Assembly (NCBI GenBank): GCA_028868305.1
Contig: JAGWUS010000011.1
Location: 16,919 to 80,918, forward strand
Length of the DNA stretch: 64,000 nt
DNA from: Burkholderiales bacterium
GTDB taxonomy: Bacteria > Pseudomonadota > Gammaproteobacteria > Burkholderiales > Burkholderiaceae_C
Direction: 5' to 3'
Both the position numbers and the translations under genes were made by a program. The notes under the pieces are model-generated. The model saw only the letters and a list, made by a program, of their open reading frames with translations. It was not told the origin of the DNA and did no database searches. The first letter of the stretch is position 1; every line of letters begins with the position of its first letter. Shown here one piece after another: positions 37,680 to 52,209 of the stretch.

Positions 37680-38092
37680 ACCTAAACCTGCAACGGACCA
37701 CCAGGTATTGACGGCACGGCAAGGCCCAACTCAATGTCCTGCTTTACATCCATGCGCATTTCCGTACCCGTTGCCTCTCCCCGGGTTCCGCCGTGAAAGG
37801 CCAATGCGCGGGAACTGCGCAATGTGGCACGCGGCTTTGCTACTTGCATTCTTCGACTCCTGCGACAAATCGACGCAATTGACGCGGGTTGTGCCGTGGA
37901 TCAGGTCTATCACCATTGCTTTCAGCGTGTCCATGGCTTCGGACTGCATCACACCGTCGTTTTCGTATTTGGTAAAAGCCACAGGGCCACCGCCGAAGAG
38001 TTTGGCCGCTCGTCGCTTTCAGATTGCTGGTTCTTGTGCATAGCCGTCCTTGGTGTGCGTGCCGCAGTTTGCCAGACAAAACGGCTTCCGCG
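37680..38092. other. 413-base stretch with only gene remnants
   Basis: No gene can be supported here. Minus-strand open stretches in different frames (AFTKYENDGVMQSEAMDTLK, CVDLSQESKNASSKAA, EMRMDVKQDIELGLAVPSIP) look protein-like but are short and change frame. That suggests one or two decayed genes lying between the transporter at 38093 and the small frame at 37437. Confidence 0.4.
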
Positions 38093-39397
38093 CTACACGC
38101 CCCAGCGCAACCAGGCCCACACCACCGCCAGCGTCCCCAGTGTCACGGGGATGCCGATGGTGGCGTGCTGCTTCCAGTCGATGGTGATGCCACTTTGGCG
38201 TGCCAGATCGGCCACGATCAGGTTGGCAATCGAGCCGACCAGCAGCAGGTTGCCGGCAAAGGTAGTGACCAGGGCCAGCGTGAGGCCTACAGAGTCGGCC
38301 TGCCCCAGTTGCGGCAGCAACAGCATCACCGCCGGCACGTTGGACACCAGGTTGGACAGCACCGCACTCACGACCAGCAAGGGCCCGGGCTCAGCCAGAT
38401 GCACGCCCTGCCCCGCAAGCCACTGCACCGCCTGCTGTGACAACCCGGTGCCCTGAAACGCATGGTTGACCACAAACAGGCCGATGAACAACAGCAACAG
38501 CGGCCAGTCCACAAAGCCCATGACATGCGCAGAATGCAAGCGGCGACTGAGCAGCAGCACACCTGCACCGACCAGCGCGGCCACATCGCGTGGCCAGTCG
38601 GTGAACAGAAAAATCAGCAAAAGCGCCGTGGCCACCAGCAGGCCCTTGGCGGTCTGAAAGGCGTCAAACTCCGGTTCGTCATCCTGGGTTGCGATGGGCT
38701 GGTACACGCCCATGGGGGTCAGCGGGTTCTGCACCGGTTCGATGCCAGACCCAGGGCCATAGGCCAGCCAAAGCCACAGCAAAAGCAGACTTACCACCAC
38801 CGGCGGCACTGCCTGCACGACGTACGCGGCAAAGTGCAGGTGCAGCACCGAGCCAATCAGCATGTTCTGCGGGTTGCCAATCAGGGTGGCGGCTGAGCCG
38901 ATGTTGGCTGCGCAGGCCAGCCCCACCAGAAACGGAACCGAATGCAGCTTTCGCCTCAGGCACAGACGCGCTACCACCGGCGTCATGGCCAAACAGACGA
39001 TGTCGTTGGAAAACACGGCGGACAGCGCCCCCGCCACCACGATCAACGCCGCCAGCAGCCCATTGCGCGACAACGGCATGTCGCCCACCTTCTGTGTGAC
39101 CGCGCCGTAGAAGCCGCCCAGGCGCATCTGCGCCGACACCACCATGAAGGCAAACAACAGAACAATGGTGGGCAGGTCCACAGTGCGGGCCGCCTCTTCC
39201 ACCGACTGGCCGGTGATGGCGATGACGGCAATGGCCCCCAGCAGCGCCACGCCTGAACGGTCGAGCTTGAGGCGCGGCAGGCCGCCCAGAAACATGCCAA
39301 GGTAGACCACCGCAAACACGGCCACGACGCCCCAGTCCAGCGTGCTGTGGCCCATCAGGACATTGGCGGGTGGAAAGGGCACGACGGTTAGCGACAT
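38093..39397 (-). CDS. Anion/arsenite-type permease (SLC13/ArsB-like)
   Basis: A 434-residue polytopic inner-membrane protein of the ion transporter superfamily. About 10-12 hydrophobic helices are visible (VVAVFAVVYLGMFLGGLP, LPTIVLLFAFMVVSAQM, LLLLFIGLFVVNHAFQ). There are two pseudo-repeated signatures: SNDIVCLAMTPVV with NIGSAATLIGNPQNMLIG, and SNLVSNVPAVMLLLP with FAGNLLLVGSIANLIVAD. The NP/SN loops are typical of ArsB/CitM/NhaD transporters. The substrate cannot be told; no arsenic genes are nearby. It is divergent from uup with about 50 bases between starts. Confidence 0.82.
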   Translation of the reverse strand: MSLTVVPFPPANVLMGHSTLDWGVVAVFAVVYLGMFLGGLPRLKLDRSGVALLGAIAVIAITGQSVEEAARTVDLPTIVLLFAFMVVSAQMRLGGFYGAVTQKVGDMPLSRNGLLAALIVVAGALSAVFSNDIVCLAMTPVVARLCLRRKLHSVPFLVGLACAANIGSAATLIGNPQNMLIGSVLHLHFAAYVVQAVPPVVVSLLLLWLWLAYGPGSGIEPVQNPLTPMGVYQPIATQDDEPEFDAFQTAKGLLVATALLLIFLFTDWPRDVAALVGAGVLLLSRRLHSAHVMGFVDWPLLLLFIGLFVVNHAFQGTGLSQQAVQWLAGQGVHLAEPGPLLVVSAVLSNLVSNVPAVMLLLPQLGQADSVGLTLALVTTFAGNLLLVGSIANLIVADLARQSGITIDWKQHATIGIPVTLGTLAVVWAWLRWGV

Positions 39398-39446
39398 ACA
39401 GCCAATAGTAGTTGCAAGGGATAATCATGGCCTTCACCGGAACCCT

Positions 39447-41414
39447 ATGGCACTTATTACCCTACTCGACGCCCAGCTGGCATTTGGGCACGTCCCCCTG
39501 CTCGACCACGCTGACTTTTCCCTGGAATCCAACGAACGCGTCGGTCTGATTGGCCGCAACGGTGCGGGCAAATCGTCCATGCTCAAAATTCTGGGGGGCA
39601 TGGAAAAGCCCGACGACGGTACCCTGCAGGTGCAAAGCGGCACCCGCATTGCCTATGTGGCGCAGGAGCCTCTGCTCGACGCAGACGCTACGATTTTTGA
39701 AGCAGTTCGTGCAGGACTGGCGGGGGTTATCGCCCTGATTGAAGAGTATTGCCAAGGCCACGGCGACCTGGACGCGATGCAAAGCCAGATTGAGGCGCTG
39801 GACGGCTGGAACTGGGAGCAGCGGGTCAACGAGACCCTGCAACGCCTGCACCTGAACCCCGAGGCGATCGTGAGCACGCTTTCCGGCGGTACCAAAAAGC
39901 GTGTGGCCCTGGCACAAGCCCTGGTGACGCAACCCGATGTGCTGCTGCTCGACGAGCCAACCAACCACCTGGACCTGGACTCGATTGAGTGGCTGGAAGG
40001 CCTGCTCAAGGAATTCAAGGGCTCCATCATCACCATCACCCACGACCGGTCCTTTCTGGACAACGTGGCCACCCGCATCGTCGAGCTGGACCGCGGCAAG
40101 CTGATGAGCTACCCCGGCAACTTTGCCGCCTACCTGACGCAAAAAGAAGAACAGCTGGCGCAGGAGGCCGTCATCAACGCCAAGGCCGACAAGCTGCTGG
40201 CGCAGGAAGAGGTGTGGATCCGCAAGGGCGTGGAAGCGCGCCGCACCCGCGCCACTGCGCGCATCGTGCGCCTGGAAGCCCTGCGCGCTCAGCATGCCGA
40301 ACGCCGCAATGTCGTGGGCAGCGTCAATATGGACGTGTCCAGCGGCGACAAGAGCGGCAAGCTGGTCTCGGAAATGGTGCATGTGACCAAGACGTTTGGC
40401 GAGCGCGTCATCGTGCGCAACTTCTCCACCACGGTGCTGCGCGGCGACAAGATTGGCCTGCTGGGCCCCAACGGCGCGGGCAAGACCACGCTGCTCAAAC
40501 TCATTCTGGGCGAGATCAAGCCCGACCCGGCACCCGCGAATGCACCGCCGCCCGAGCCCGGCCACAGCCCCTGGGGCACGGTGCGCCTGGGCGCCAATGT
40601 GACCGTGGCCTACTTCGACCAGATGCGCAATGCGCTGGACCTGGACGCCACACTGGAAGACTTCATCAGCCCCGGCTCGGAGTGGATCGAGATTGGCAAC
40701 CAGAAGAAGCACGTCAAGAGCTACCTGGGCGACTTCCTGTTCTCGCCGGCACGCGCCAACTCGCCGGTGCGCAGTCTCTCTGGCGGCGAACGCAACCGCC
40801 TGCTGTTGGCGCGCCTGTTTGCAAGACCCGCCAACGTGCTGGTGCTGGACGAGCCAACCAACGACCTGGACATCGACACACTGGAGCTGCTGGAAGACCT
40901 GCTGCAAAACTACGACGGCACGGTGTTCCTGGTCAGCCACGACCGCACCTTCCTGGACAACGTGGTCACCAGCACGATTGCCTTTGAGGGCGATGGCCGC
41001 TGGCGCGAATACGAAGGTGGCGTAAGCGACTGGCTGATCCAGACCAAGCGCGCCAACGACATTGCCGCCGCACAAGGAAAAACCACGGCCAAGCCCTTTA
41101 ACTACGAGCGTGAGCAGCTACAAAAACAGGAGCGGGCCAGCGCTGCCGTGTCGGCCTCTGCATCTGCACCAGCTGCACCACCGCCGACCAAGACCAAAAA
41201 GCTCAGTTTCAAAGAGCAACGCGAACTCGATGGCCTGCCAGCGGCCATTGCTGCACTCGAAGCCGAGCAAAAAGAAATTACTTCGGCCCTGGCGGACGGC
41301 AGCCTGTACGCCATCGATAACACGCGTGCCATGCGCATGGCGCAACGCAATGCCCAGATTGACGACGCACTGATAGCGGCGCTGGAACGTTGGGAAGTGC
41401 TGGGCGGCGCCTGA
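39447..41414 (+). CDS. uup: ABC-F ATPase Uup
   Basis: 655 residues from ATG 39447. Two soluble ABC domains: Walker A GRNGAGKS and GPNGAGKT, signature LSGGTKKRVALAQAL and LSGGERNRLLLARL, Walker B LLLDEPTNHLDLDS and LVLDEPTNDLDID. An ABC-F linker lies between them, with RKGVEARRTRATARIVRLEA. There is no transmembrane domain. After an Ala/Pro/Ser-rich link comes the C-terminal coiled-coil that in Uup binds DNA or ribosomes (SFKEQRELDGLPAAIAALEA). Uup affects precise transposon excision and translation. The N-terminal start was set by the conserved MALITLLDAQ. Confidence 0.93.
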   Translation: MALITLLDAQLAFGHVPLLDHADFSLESNERVGLIGRNGAGKSSMLKILGGMEKPDDGTLQVQSGTRIAYVAQEPLLDADATIFEAVRAGLAGVIALIEEYCQGHGDLDAMQSQIEALDGWNWEQRVNETLQRLHLNPEAIVSTLSGGTKKRVALAQALVTQPDVLLLDEPTNHLDLDSIEWLEGLLKEFKGSIITITHDRSFLDNVATRIVELDRGKLMSYPGNFAAYLTQKEEQLAQEAVINAKADKLLAQEEVWIRKGVEARRTRATARIVRLEALRAQHAERRNVVGSVNMDVSSGDKSGKLVSEMVHVTKTFGERVIVRNFSTTVLRGDKIGLLGPNGAGKTTLLKLILGEIKPDPAPANAPPPEPGHSPWGTVRLGANVTVAYFDQMRNALDLDATLEDFISPGSEWIEIGNQKKHVKSYLGDFLFSPARANSPVRSLSGGERNRLLLARLFARPANVLVLDEPTNDLDIDTLELLEDLLQNYDGTVFLVSHDRTFLDNVVTSTIAFEGDGRWREYEGGVSDWLIQTKRANDIAAAQGKTTAKPFNYEREQLQKQERASAAVSASASAPAAPPPTKTKKLSFKEQRELDGLPAAIAALEAEQKEITSALADGSLYAIDNTRAMRMAQRNAQIDDALIAALERWEVLGGA

Positions 41415-41468
41415 GTTCGCGCACCTCAGCTTCTTAACAAGCGGGGTTTTCAGTGGTAGCCTAAGCAG

Positions 41469-43525
41469 GTGCACAACCCTGCTTTTCTGCAAGGAGTGAT
41501 TGACTCCAACCCCGATGCCATCGTGGTTCTGGATTCCCAGAACCACGTACTGATCTGCAACCAGAATTACCGTAATCTGTGGGAAACACCTGGCACACCC
41601 ATCGAGTCGCTTACGAATGAGGCACGTTGGGCCTTGCAGTTAAGCCAGCTGTCCGAATCGGACAAGGACAAGTTCCCGGTAGTGTTCGGTCAGGAAAGAG
41701 CGCAACGCCACCACATCTTTCGCCTGAAAACCGGCAGCTGGTACGAGCGCCACATCTACGACCATGTGATCAACGGCAAGCATGTGGGCTTGGTCATCCA
41801 TTGGCGGGACATTACCGAGGTTCAGGAAGCCAACCGCGCCGCCACTTATGAACGCGAGCTTATGCACGCATTGATGGACAGCATTCCAGACCAGATTTTT
41901 TTCAAGGATTCAGAGAGCCGTTTTCTGCGCATCAACCAATCGCTGGCCAAACGCTACGGCATCGACGATCCTTCGCTGGCCGTGGGCAAGACCGACGCAG
42001 ACTTCTACACCCCGGAACACGGTGCCAAAACCGCTGCGGATGAGCGGCAGATCATGGAAACCGGCGAACCTCTGGTAGGCGTGCTGGACCGTGAGGTCTG
42101 GCCTGATGGTTCCATGACATGGAACGTCAGTACAAAGATGCCCTTGTACAACTCTGAAGGCAAGCTGATAGGGACCTACGGCATCGCTCACGACATTACC
42201 GAGCACAAGAAGACCGAACAGCTTATCTGGCACCAAGCCAATTTCGACGCCCTGACCGGTCTGCCCAACCGCCGTCTGCTGCGCGATCGCTGGGATCAGG
42301 CGCTCCGGGCACGGCATCGTTCCGGCCTGGACCTGGGTTTGCTGCTGCTGGACCTGGACCATTTCAAGGAAATTAACGACTCCCTGGGCCACGCCATGGG
42401 GGATAACCTGCTGGTGCAGGCTTCCCAACGCATCCGAAACTGTTTGCGTGCGACCGATTCGGTCGCACGGCTGGGCGGCGATGAGTTCGCCATCATATTG
42501 ACGGACTTGCACAGCGCTGAAGTGGCAAGCGACATTGCAAGAAAGATCGTGGCTGCGTTGAACCAGTCTTTTCACCTGGGTAGCGAGGTGGCGTATGTAT
42601 CTGGCAGCATTGGCATCACGCTGTCACCGCAGGACGGCGAAGACATTGATGTCTTGCTCAAACATGCGGACCAGGCCATGTACCAGACCAAGTCGCGCGG
42701 GCGCAATGGCTATAGTTTTTTCACGCTCGAGTTGCAAACCCGATCACAGACACGCCAGCGACTGATAAGCGACCTGCGCCGCGCCTTACCCGAAGGGCAG
42801 TTACATCTGGTTTACCAGCCGATCGTGGAGCTGGCTACGGGCCGTGTGGACAAGGCCGAGGCCCTGCTGCGCTGGACGCACCCGCAATTGGGCCCGGTGT
42901 CTCCTTCGGTATTTATCCCGCTGGCCGAAAGCAATGGTTTTATCGTGGAGATTGGTGAATGGGTGTTCCGCCAGGCAGCAGCCCAATTGCAGGCCTGGCG
43001 GCGCACACTGTCGCCCCAGATGCAGGTCTCCATCAACAAGTCGCCCTTGCAGTTTCAGAATCTGCATGCGTCGCCCCGCAAATGGTTGCAGCACCTGGAA
43101 TCTATGGGCTTGCCAGGAAGCGCGATGGTGGTGGAGATTACAGAGAGTCTGCTCCTTGACCACTCTGACCAGGTGCAACAGCAACTTGCCCAGATGCGTG
43201 AAACAGGCATCCAAGTATCCCTGGACGATTTTGGCACCGGTTACTCTGCCTTGTCTTACCTGCAACGCTACGACATCGACTTTCTCAAGATCGACCAATC
43301 CTTTGTACGCGGGCTGCATGCGGGATCCCGAAACCTGGCACTTTGCAAAGCCATCATCCAGTTGTCACGCGAAATGGGGATGCAGGTCGTAGCAGAAGGC
43401 ATAGAAACGCAAGCGCAGTGCGATTTACTCACTGCGGGAGGTTGCGATTTCGGCCAGGGCTATCTTTTTGCAAAACCGCTGTTGCCGGCTGATTTCGAAG
43501 CGTTTGCCCGGGCGAGGTCACGCGC

Positions 43526-43529
<4 letters not shown>
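41469..43529 (+). CDS. PAS-PAS-GGDEF-EAL c-di-GMP enzyme
   Basis: 686 residues, GTG start. Two PAS domains (about 1-125 and 135-255; the second has DSIPDQIFFKDSESRFLRIN) are followed by a GGDEF domain with intact RLGGDEFAII near residue 335. An inhibitory I-site RATD lies five residues before it. An EAL domain has KAEALLRWTHP near 461 and DDFGTGYSALSYLQ. Both halves look catalytically competent, so it could make or break c-di-GMP depending on PAS input. No membrane helix, hence cytoplasmic. It converges with the hybrid kinase gene with a 4-base overlap. Confidence 0.92.
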
Positions 43530-48232
<4,703 letters not shown>

Positions 48233-48321
48233 GCGGCGCTCTATCTACAAAAACGCTGCATGCCCTGCAGCCTAGGACGCAGAATATCAGAACCCCCCGT
48301 CTTTCCGGATCGCGTTGGGCG

Positions 48322-49572
48322 CTAGACAACGCCGTGGGCGCGCAAGGTGGCAATCGCTGCCGCATCCAGCCCCAGGCCAGCCAGCACTTCATCGGTATGT
48401 TCGCCCAGCAGCGGTGGCGCGTTGCGCAGCACCGGCGGCGTATCCATCAGGCGCAAGGGGCTCGCCACGCTTGCTATGGATTCAATAGCTGTCTGTGCAC
48501 GTCCGGCGGGGGTTAGAGGCTGATTCAGCTTTAAACCGCGGGCTTGTACCTGGGCGTCGTCAAACGCCTGTCCGATGTGGTTGATCGGGCCGCAGGGCAC
48601 GGCCTTGTCTTCCAGCAGGGCGACCCACGCCGCTGTGCTGCGGGTACGGGTAACGGCTTCCATGGCCGGGATCAGTGTCTCGCGGTTTTTCACGCGCAGG
48701 GTGTTGCTGGCATAGCGCGGGTCGGACGCCCACTGCGCCTGGCCTGTGGCCTCGCAGAAGCGGGCGAACTGGCCGTCGTTGCCAATGGCCAGCAGCATGG
48801 AGCCGTCCTGTGTGGGGAAGTCCTGGTACGGCGCCAGACTGGGGTGGCTGTTGCCCTGGCGCTGCGGCACCTTGCCGGTGTTCAAAAAGCCAGCGGCCTG
48901 GTTGGCCAGAATCGCCATGCCCACGTCCAGCAGCGCCATGTCGATGTGCTGCCCTTTCCCCGTGCGGTTACGCACTTCGAGGGCCGCGAGGATGGCACTG
49001 GTGGCGTACACGCCGGTGAACAGGTCGGTCAGTGCCACACCCACACGCAACGGGCCACCACCGGGCACGTCGTCGGCACGGCCGGTGATGCTCATCATGC
49101 CGGTCATGGCCTGGATCATCAGGTCGTAGCCGGCGCGCTCGGCATACGGGCCGTCCTGGCCGAAGCCGGTGACCGAGCAGTAGACCAGTCGCGGGTTCAG
49201 CGCCTTGAGGCTCGCATAGTCCAGCCCATAACTCTTGAGGCCACCGACCTTGAAGTTCTCCACCAGGATATCGGCCTCGGCCGCCATCTGGCGAATCAGC
49301 GCCTGGCCCTCGGGTTTCGCCATGTCGATGGTGACCGAGCGCTTGCTGCGGTTGCAGGCGGTGAAGTAGGTGGCATGCGTGGTGTCGTTGCCGTCCGCGT
49401 CCTTGAGGAAGGGCGGCCCCCAGTGGCGGGTGTCGTCGCCCGCACCCGGGCGCTCGACCTTGACCACATCGGCCCCCAGGTCGGCCAGCATCTGGGTGCA
49501 CCAGGGGCCGGCCAGGACTCTGGACAGGTCGAGGACTTTGAGGTGGCCCAGGGCAGATTGTTTTTCGGTCAT
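48322..49572 (-). CDS. Family III CoA transferase (CaiB/BaiF), probably glutarate-CoA transferase
   Basis: 416 residues. Family III features: LKVLDLSRVLAGPWCTQMLADLGADVVKVERPGAGD at the N-terminus, NFKVGGLKSYGLDY, and GYDLMIQAMTGMMS containing the catalytic Asp. Its neighbour is a glutaryl-CoA dehydrogenase with a divergent LysR gene, the arrangement of glutarate/lysine catabolism. It would load glutarate with CoA from succinyl-CoA. Residues about 348-367 (LNQPLTPAGRAQTAIESIAS) are encoded by a dispersed repeat (copy D) read in frame; the frame remains open and the conserved C-terminus follows. Confidence 0.87.
   Translation of the reverse strand: MTEKQSALGHLKVLDLSRVLAGPWCTQMLADLGADVVKVERPGAGDDTRHWGPPFLKDADGNDTTHATYFTACNRSKRSVTIDMAKPEGQALIRQMAAEADILVENFKVGGLKSYGLDYASLKALNPRLVYCSVTGFGQDGPYAERAGYDLMIQAMTGMMSITGRADDVPGGGPLRVGVALTDLFTGVYATSAILAALEVRNRTGKGQHIDMALLDVGMAILANQAAGFLNTGKVPQRQGNSHPSLAPYQDFPTQDGSMLLAIGNDGQFARFCEATGQAQWASDPRYASNTLRVKNRETLIPAMEAVTRTRSTAAWVALLEDKAVPCGPINHIGQAFDDAQVQARGLKLNQPLTPAGRAQTAIESIASVASPLRLMDTPPVLRNAPPLLGEHTDEVLAGLGLDAAAIATLRAHGVV
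48471..48532 (+). repeat. Dispersed ~60-bp element, copy D (inside a CDS)
   Basis: gctatggattcaatagctgt, ctgtgcacgtccggc, gggggttagaggc, tgattcagcttt. It matches copies B, C and E over the aatagct, gtgca, ggggg and agaggc blocks, but lies wholly within the CoA transferase gene, antisense to it. It has diverged so as to leave no stop in the transferase frame. Confidence 0.65.
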
Positions 49573-49632
49573 GTGGGTTCTTTCGTTGCGTGCTGTTCAG
49601 GTTGCTCTTGCTGTCGCTGCGCTGGCTTAACA

Positions 49633-49976
49633 CACCCCCTATCCCCCAACCCCTTTCCACCCTCGCCAGGGCGGAAAGGGGGGCCGGACAGCCGATTTGA
49701 TGTCGTCGCTTCGGCCAGGGCCTTACTTTCGTGGGGTTGCGGTACGCAATTTTCGGTTGTTAGGTTTCTGGGGCGGCGGTCGTAGTGAATGGCTTGGGTC
49801 TTGTAGGCTTACCGTGGAGTTGAGTGAGGTAGGGCGGAGCGCTGCGCGACCCCGCTCTCACGCAAACTGTCCCCTGTAATTCCGCATTCGACGCAAAGCA
49901 ACCAAATCGGCTGTCCGGCTGTTAGCCCCCCTTTCCGCCCTGGCGAGGGTGGAAAGGGGTTGGGGGATAGGGGGTG
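49633..49976. repeat. Long inverted repeat element between CoA transferase and gcdH
   Basis: The left arm (49633-49698) and right arm (49904-49976) are reverse complements over about 66 bases, apart from a 7-base indel. Each arm also holds an internal palindrome (cccctttcc..ccct / aggg..ggaaagg). About 205 bases between the arms contain no gene. The right arm ends at the gcdH stop codon. The structure resembles a miniature inverted-repeat element, but no target duplication was identified. In mRNA of a gcdH-CoA transferase transcript it would form a large hairpin. The whole gene-free stretch is 49573-49978. Confidence 0.75.
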
Positions 49977-49978
49977 AG

Positions 49979-51175
49979 TTAGTTCCCAAACGCCGCAATC
50001 CCCGTCATCGCCCGGCCCAGAATCAGGGCGTGGATGTCGTGCGTGCCTTCGTAGGTATTGACGACCTCCAGATTCACCAGATGCCGCGCCACACCGAACT
50101 CGTCGCTGATGCCGTTGCCACCCATCATGTCGCGTGCCAGGCGGGCAATGTCCAGCGACTTGCCGCAGGAGTTGCGCTTGAGGATGGACGTGATCTCGAC
50201 GGAAGCCGTACCTTCGTCCTTCATGCGGCCCAGGCGCAGGCAGCCTTGCAGGCCCAGTGCGATTTCGGTCTGCATGTCGGCCAATTTTTTTTGAATCAAC
50301 TGGTTGGCGGCCAGGGGCCGGCCAAACTGTTTGCGGTCCAGCACGTACTGGCGGGCACGCGTCCAGCAGTCTTCTGCCGCACCCAAGGCACCCCAGGCAA
50401 TGCCGTAGCGGGCGCTGTTGAGGCAGGTGAACGGGCCTTTGAGGCCCTGCACTTCGGGGAAGGCGTTTTCTTCGGGGCAGAACACGCCGTCCATCACGAT
50501 TTCACCGGTGATGGAAGCACGCAGACCCACCTTGCTGTGGATGGCGGGGGCGCTCAAACCCTTGAAGCCTTTTTCCAGCACAAAGCCGCGGATCAGGCCG
50601 ACCTGGCCGGACTCGGAGACTTCCTTGGCCCAGACCACAAACACGTCGGCAATCGGGCTGTTGGAAATCCACATCTTGGAGCCGGTGAGCTTGTAGCCGC
50701 CTGCCACCTTGTGGGCGCGTGTGGCCATGGAGCCGGGGTCAGAGCCGTGGTCGGGTTCTGTCAGACCGAAGCAGCCAATCCACTCGCCGGTGGCAAGCCG
50801 GGGCAGGTACTTCTGGCGTTGCGCTTCGGTACCGAATTCAAAAATCGGCACCATCACCAGCGAGCTTTGCACGCTCATCATGGAGCGGTAGCCGCTGTCC
50901 ACGCGCTCGACTTCGCGGGCGATCAGACCGTAGGCCACGTAGTTCAGGCCGGGGCCGCCGTACTGCTCGGGGATGGTGGGGCCAAGCAGGCCGAGTTCAC
51001 CCATTTCACGGAAGATGGCGGGATCGGTCGTGCCGTCGCGGAAAGCCTGGGTCACGCGGGGCAGCAATTTGTCCTGGCAGTAGGCTGCTGCAGCCTCCTT
51101 GACCATGCGCTCATCGTCGGTGAGCTGGGAGTCGAGCAGAAAGGGGTCTTGCCAGTTGAACGCTGCGTGGGCCAT
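49979..51175 (-). CDS. gcdH: Glutaryl-CoA dehydrogenase
   Basis: 398 residues from ATG 51175 ([12 protein letters not shown]); five upstream codons are also open. Acyl-CoA dehydrogenase fold: [19 protein letters not shown] and the FAD-binding region with [15 protein letters not shown]. The catalytic Glu is in [20 protein letters not shown] near residue 370, the pattern of GcdH. The N-terminal [20 protein letters not shown] is likewise GcdH-like. It oxidises and decarboxylates glutaryl-CoA to crotonyl-CoA in lysine/glutarate and aromatic acid breakdown. It is divergent from a LysR gene and upstream of a CoA transferase on the same strand. Confidence 0.92.
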   Translation of the reverse strand: MAHAAFNWQDPFLLDSQLTDDERMVKEAAAAYCQDKLLPRVTQAFRDGTTDPAIFREMGELGLLGPTIPEQYGGPGLNYVAYGLIAREVERVDSGYRSMMSVQSSLVMVPIFEFGTEAQRQKYLPRLATGEWIGCFGLTEPDHGSDPGSMATRAHKVAGGYKLTGSKMWISNSPIADVFVVWAKEVSESGQVGLIRGFVLEKGFKGLSAPAIHSKVGLRASITGEIVMDGVFCPEENAFPEVQGLKGPFTCLNSARYGIAWGALGAAEDCWTRARQYVLDRKQFGRPLAANQLIQKKLADMQTEIALGLQGCLRLGRMKDEGTASVEITSILKRNSCGKSLDIARLARDMMGGNGISDEFGVARHLVNLEVVNTYEGTHDIHALILGRAMTGIAAFGN

Positions 51176-51220
51176 GGTGGGTTCCTTCAATATTTTGGAA
51201 TGAATGGTCCGATGTTAGCC

Positions 51221-51255
51221 ATGCCATGCAAGGCAAGCAAACGCCTTGTTGGCAT
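51221..51255 (+). promoter_or_regulatory. Imperfect palindrome between gcdH and its LysR gene
   Basis: ATGCCATGCAAGGC (51221-51234) and GCCTTGTTGGCAT (51243-51255) are inverted copies differing by a one-base bulge and small mismatch. They lie midway in the 107-base divergent region, the place for an operator of the LysR regulator. Confidence 0.5.
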
Positions 51256-51282
51256 CCAGATATGCGTTATTAGAATGTTTAG

Positions 51283-52209
51283 ATGCGCAGAAAAATACCT
51301 TCCCTGCAGGCATTGGCCTGTTTTGACGCCGCCGCCCGCCACGAGAGTTATACCCGTGCCGCACAAGAGCTGGCGCTGACGCAAAGTGCGGTTTCACGAC
51401 AGATCAGTACGCTGGAGGACTTCCTGGGCCTGCCCCTTTTCCGCCGCACACGCCACGGCGTAGTGCTGACCGACGCGGGCAACCAGTACGCACGCCAGAT
51501 CGCACCACGCCTGCAGGCGCTCGAGCGCGACACGCTGGACGCCATGTCCGGCCAGGGCACCGGGGGAGCGATCAACCTTGCGGCCGTGCCCACTTTCGCC
51601 ACACGCTGGCTGATTCCGCGCCTGCCCGACTTCCGCCGCAACCATCCGGATGTGGTGGTGCACATCGAAACGCGCACCCGGCCCTTCATGTTTTCGGACA
51701 CCGTGTTCGATGCGGCCATCTATGCCGGCACACCCCTGCAGATGCACCAGTGGGCCGGCACGCGTGCCATCGCACTGGTACCCGAGGTGGTGATTGCGGT
51801 CTGCGCGCCGTCCCTGCTGGGTAGTCAGCGGTTTCTCGACGCAAGCGCTGTAGCCGCACTGCCGCTGCTGCAACAGAGCACCCGGCCTGAGGCATGGCGC
51901 CATTGGTTCGCGGCTGCCGGTGTGGTCGATGCCATCGCCCAGCCCTTCGCCCTGGCTGGGCCCCGCTTCGAACAGTTCTCGATGACGGCTGCTGCGGCCG
52001 TGGCAGGCTTGGGCGTGGCACTGGTGCCGCGTCTGCTCATCGAGGATGAACTGGACCGCGGCGAGCTGGTGGTGGCCAACCCGCTGCCGTTGCCCGGCGA
52101 ACGCTACTACTATCTGGTTCAGCCTGAGGGCACCGAGGTTCGCCCCACCCTGCAAGAGTTTACAAACTGGCTTGGCAAGCTGAGCCTGTCACCTGCAGGC
52201 TCCGCCTGA
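51283..52209 (+). CDS. LysR-family regulator of the glutaryl-CoA genes (GcvA-like)
   Basis: 308 residues. HTH: LQALACFDAAARHESYTRAA, QELALTQSAVSRQISTLEDF. The GcvA/AmpR branch is indicated by LPLFRRTRHGVVLTDAGNQY and by the C-terminal AAVAGLGVALVPRLLIEDEL. The divergent position to gcdH, with a palindrome between, makes it the likely activator of glutarate catabolism (GcdR-like). It ends one base before the stop of the convergent diguanylate cyclase gene. Confidence 0.86.
   Translation: MRRKIPSLQALACFDAAARHESYTRAAQELALTQSAVSRQISTLEDFLGLPLFRRTRHGVVLTDAGNQYARQIAPRLQALERDTLDAMSGQGTGGAINLAAVPTFATRWLIPRLPDFRRNHPDVVVHIETRTRPFMFSDTVFDAAIYAGTPLQMHQWAGTRAIALVPEVVIAVCAPSLLGSQRFLDASAVAALPLLQQSTRPEAWRHWFAAAGVVDAIAQPFALAGPRFEQFSMTAAAAVAGLGVALVPRLLIEDELDRGELVVANPLPLPGERYYYLVQPEGTEVRPTLQEFTNWLGKLSLSPAGSA

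Noticed and set aside
49700..49903. A gene inside the long inverted repeat
   Set aside because: Open frames in the core are under about 60 codons, without ribosome sites or protein-like composition.
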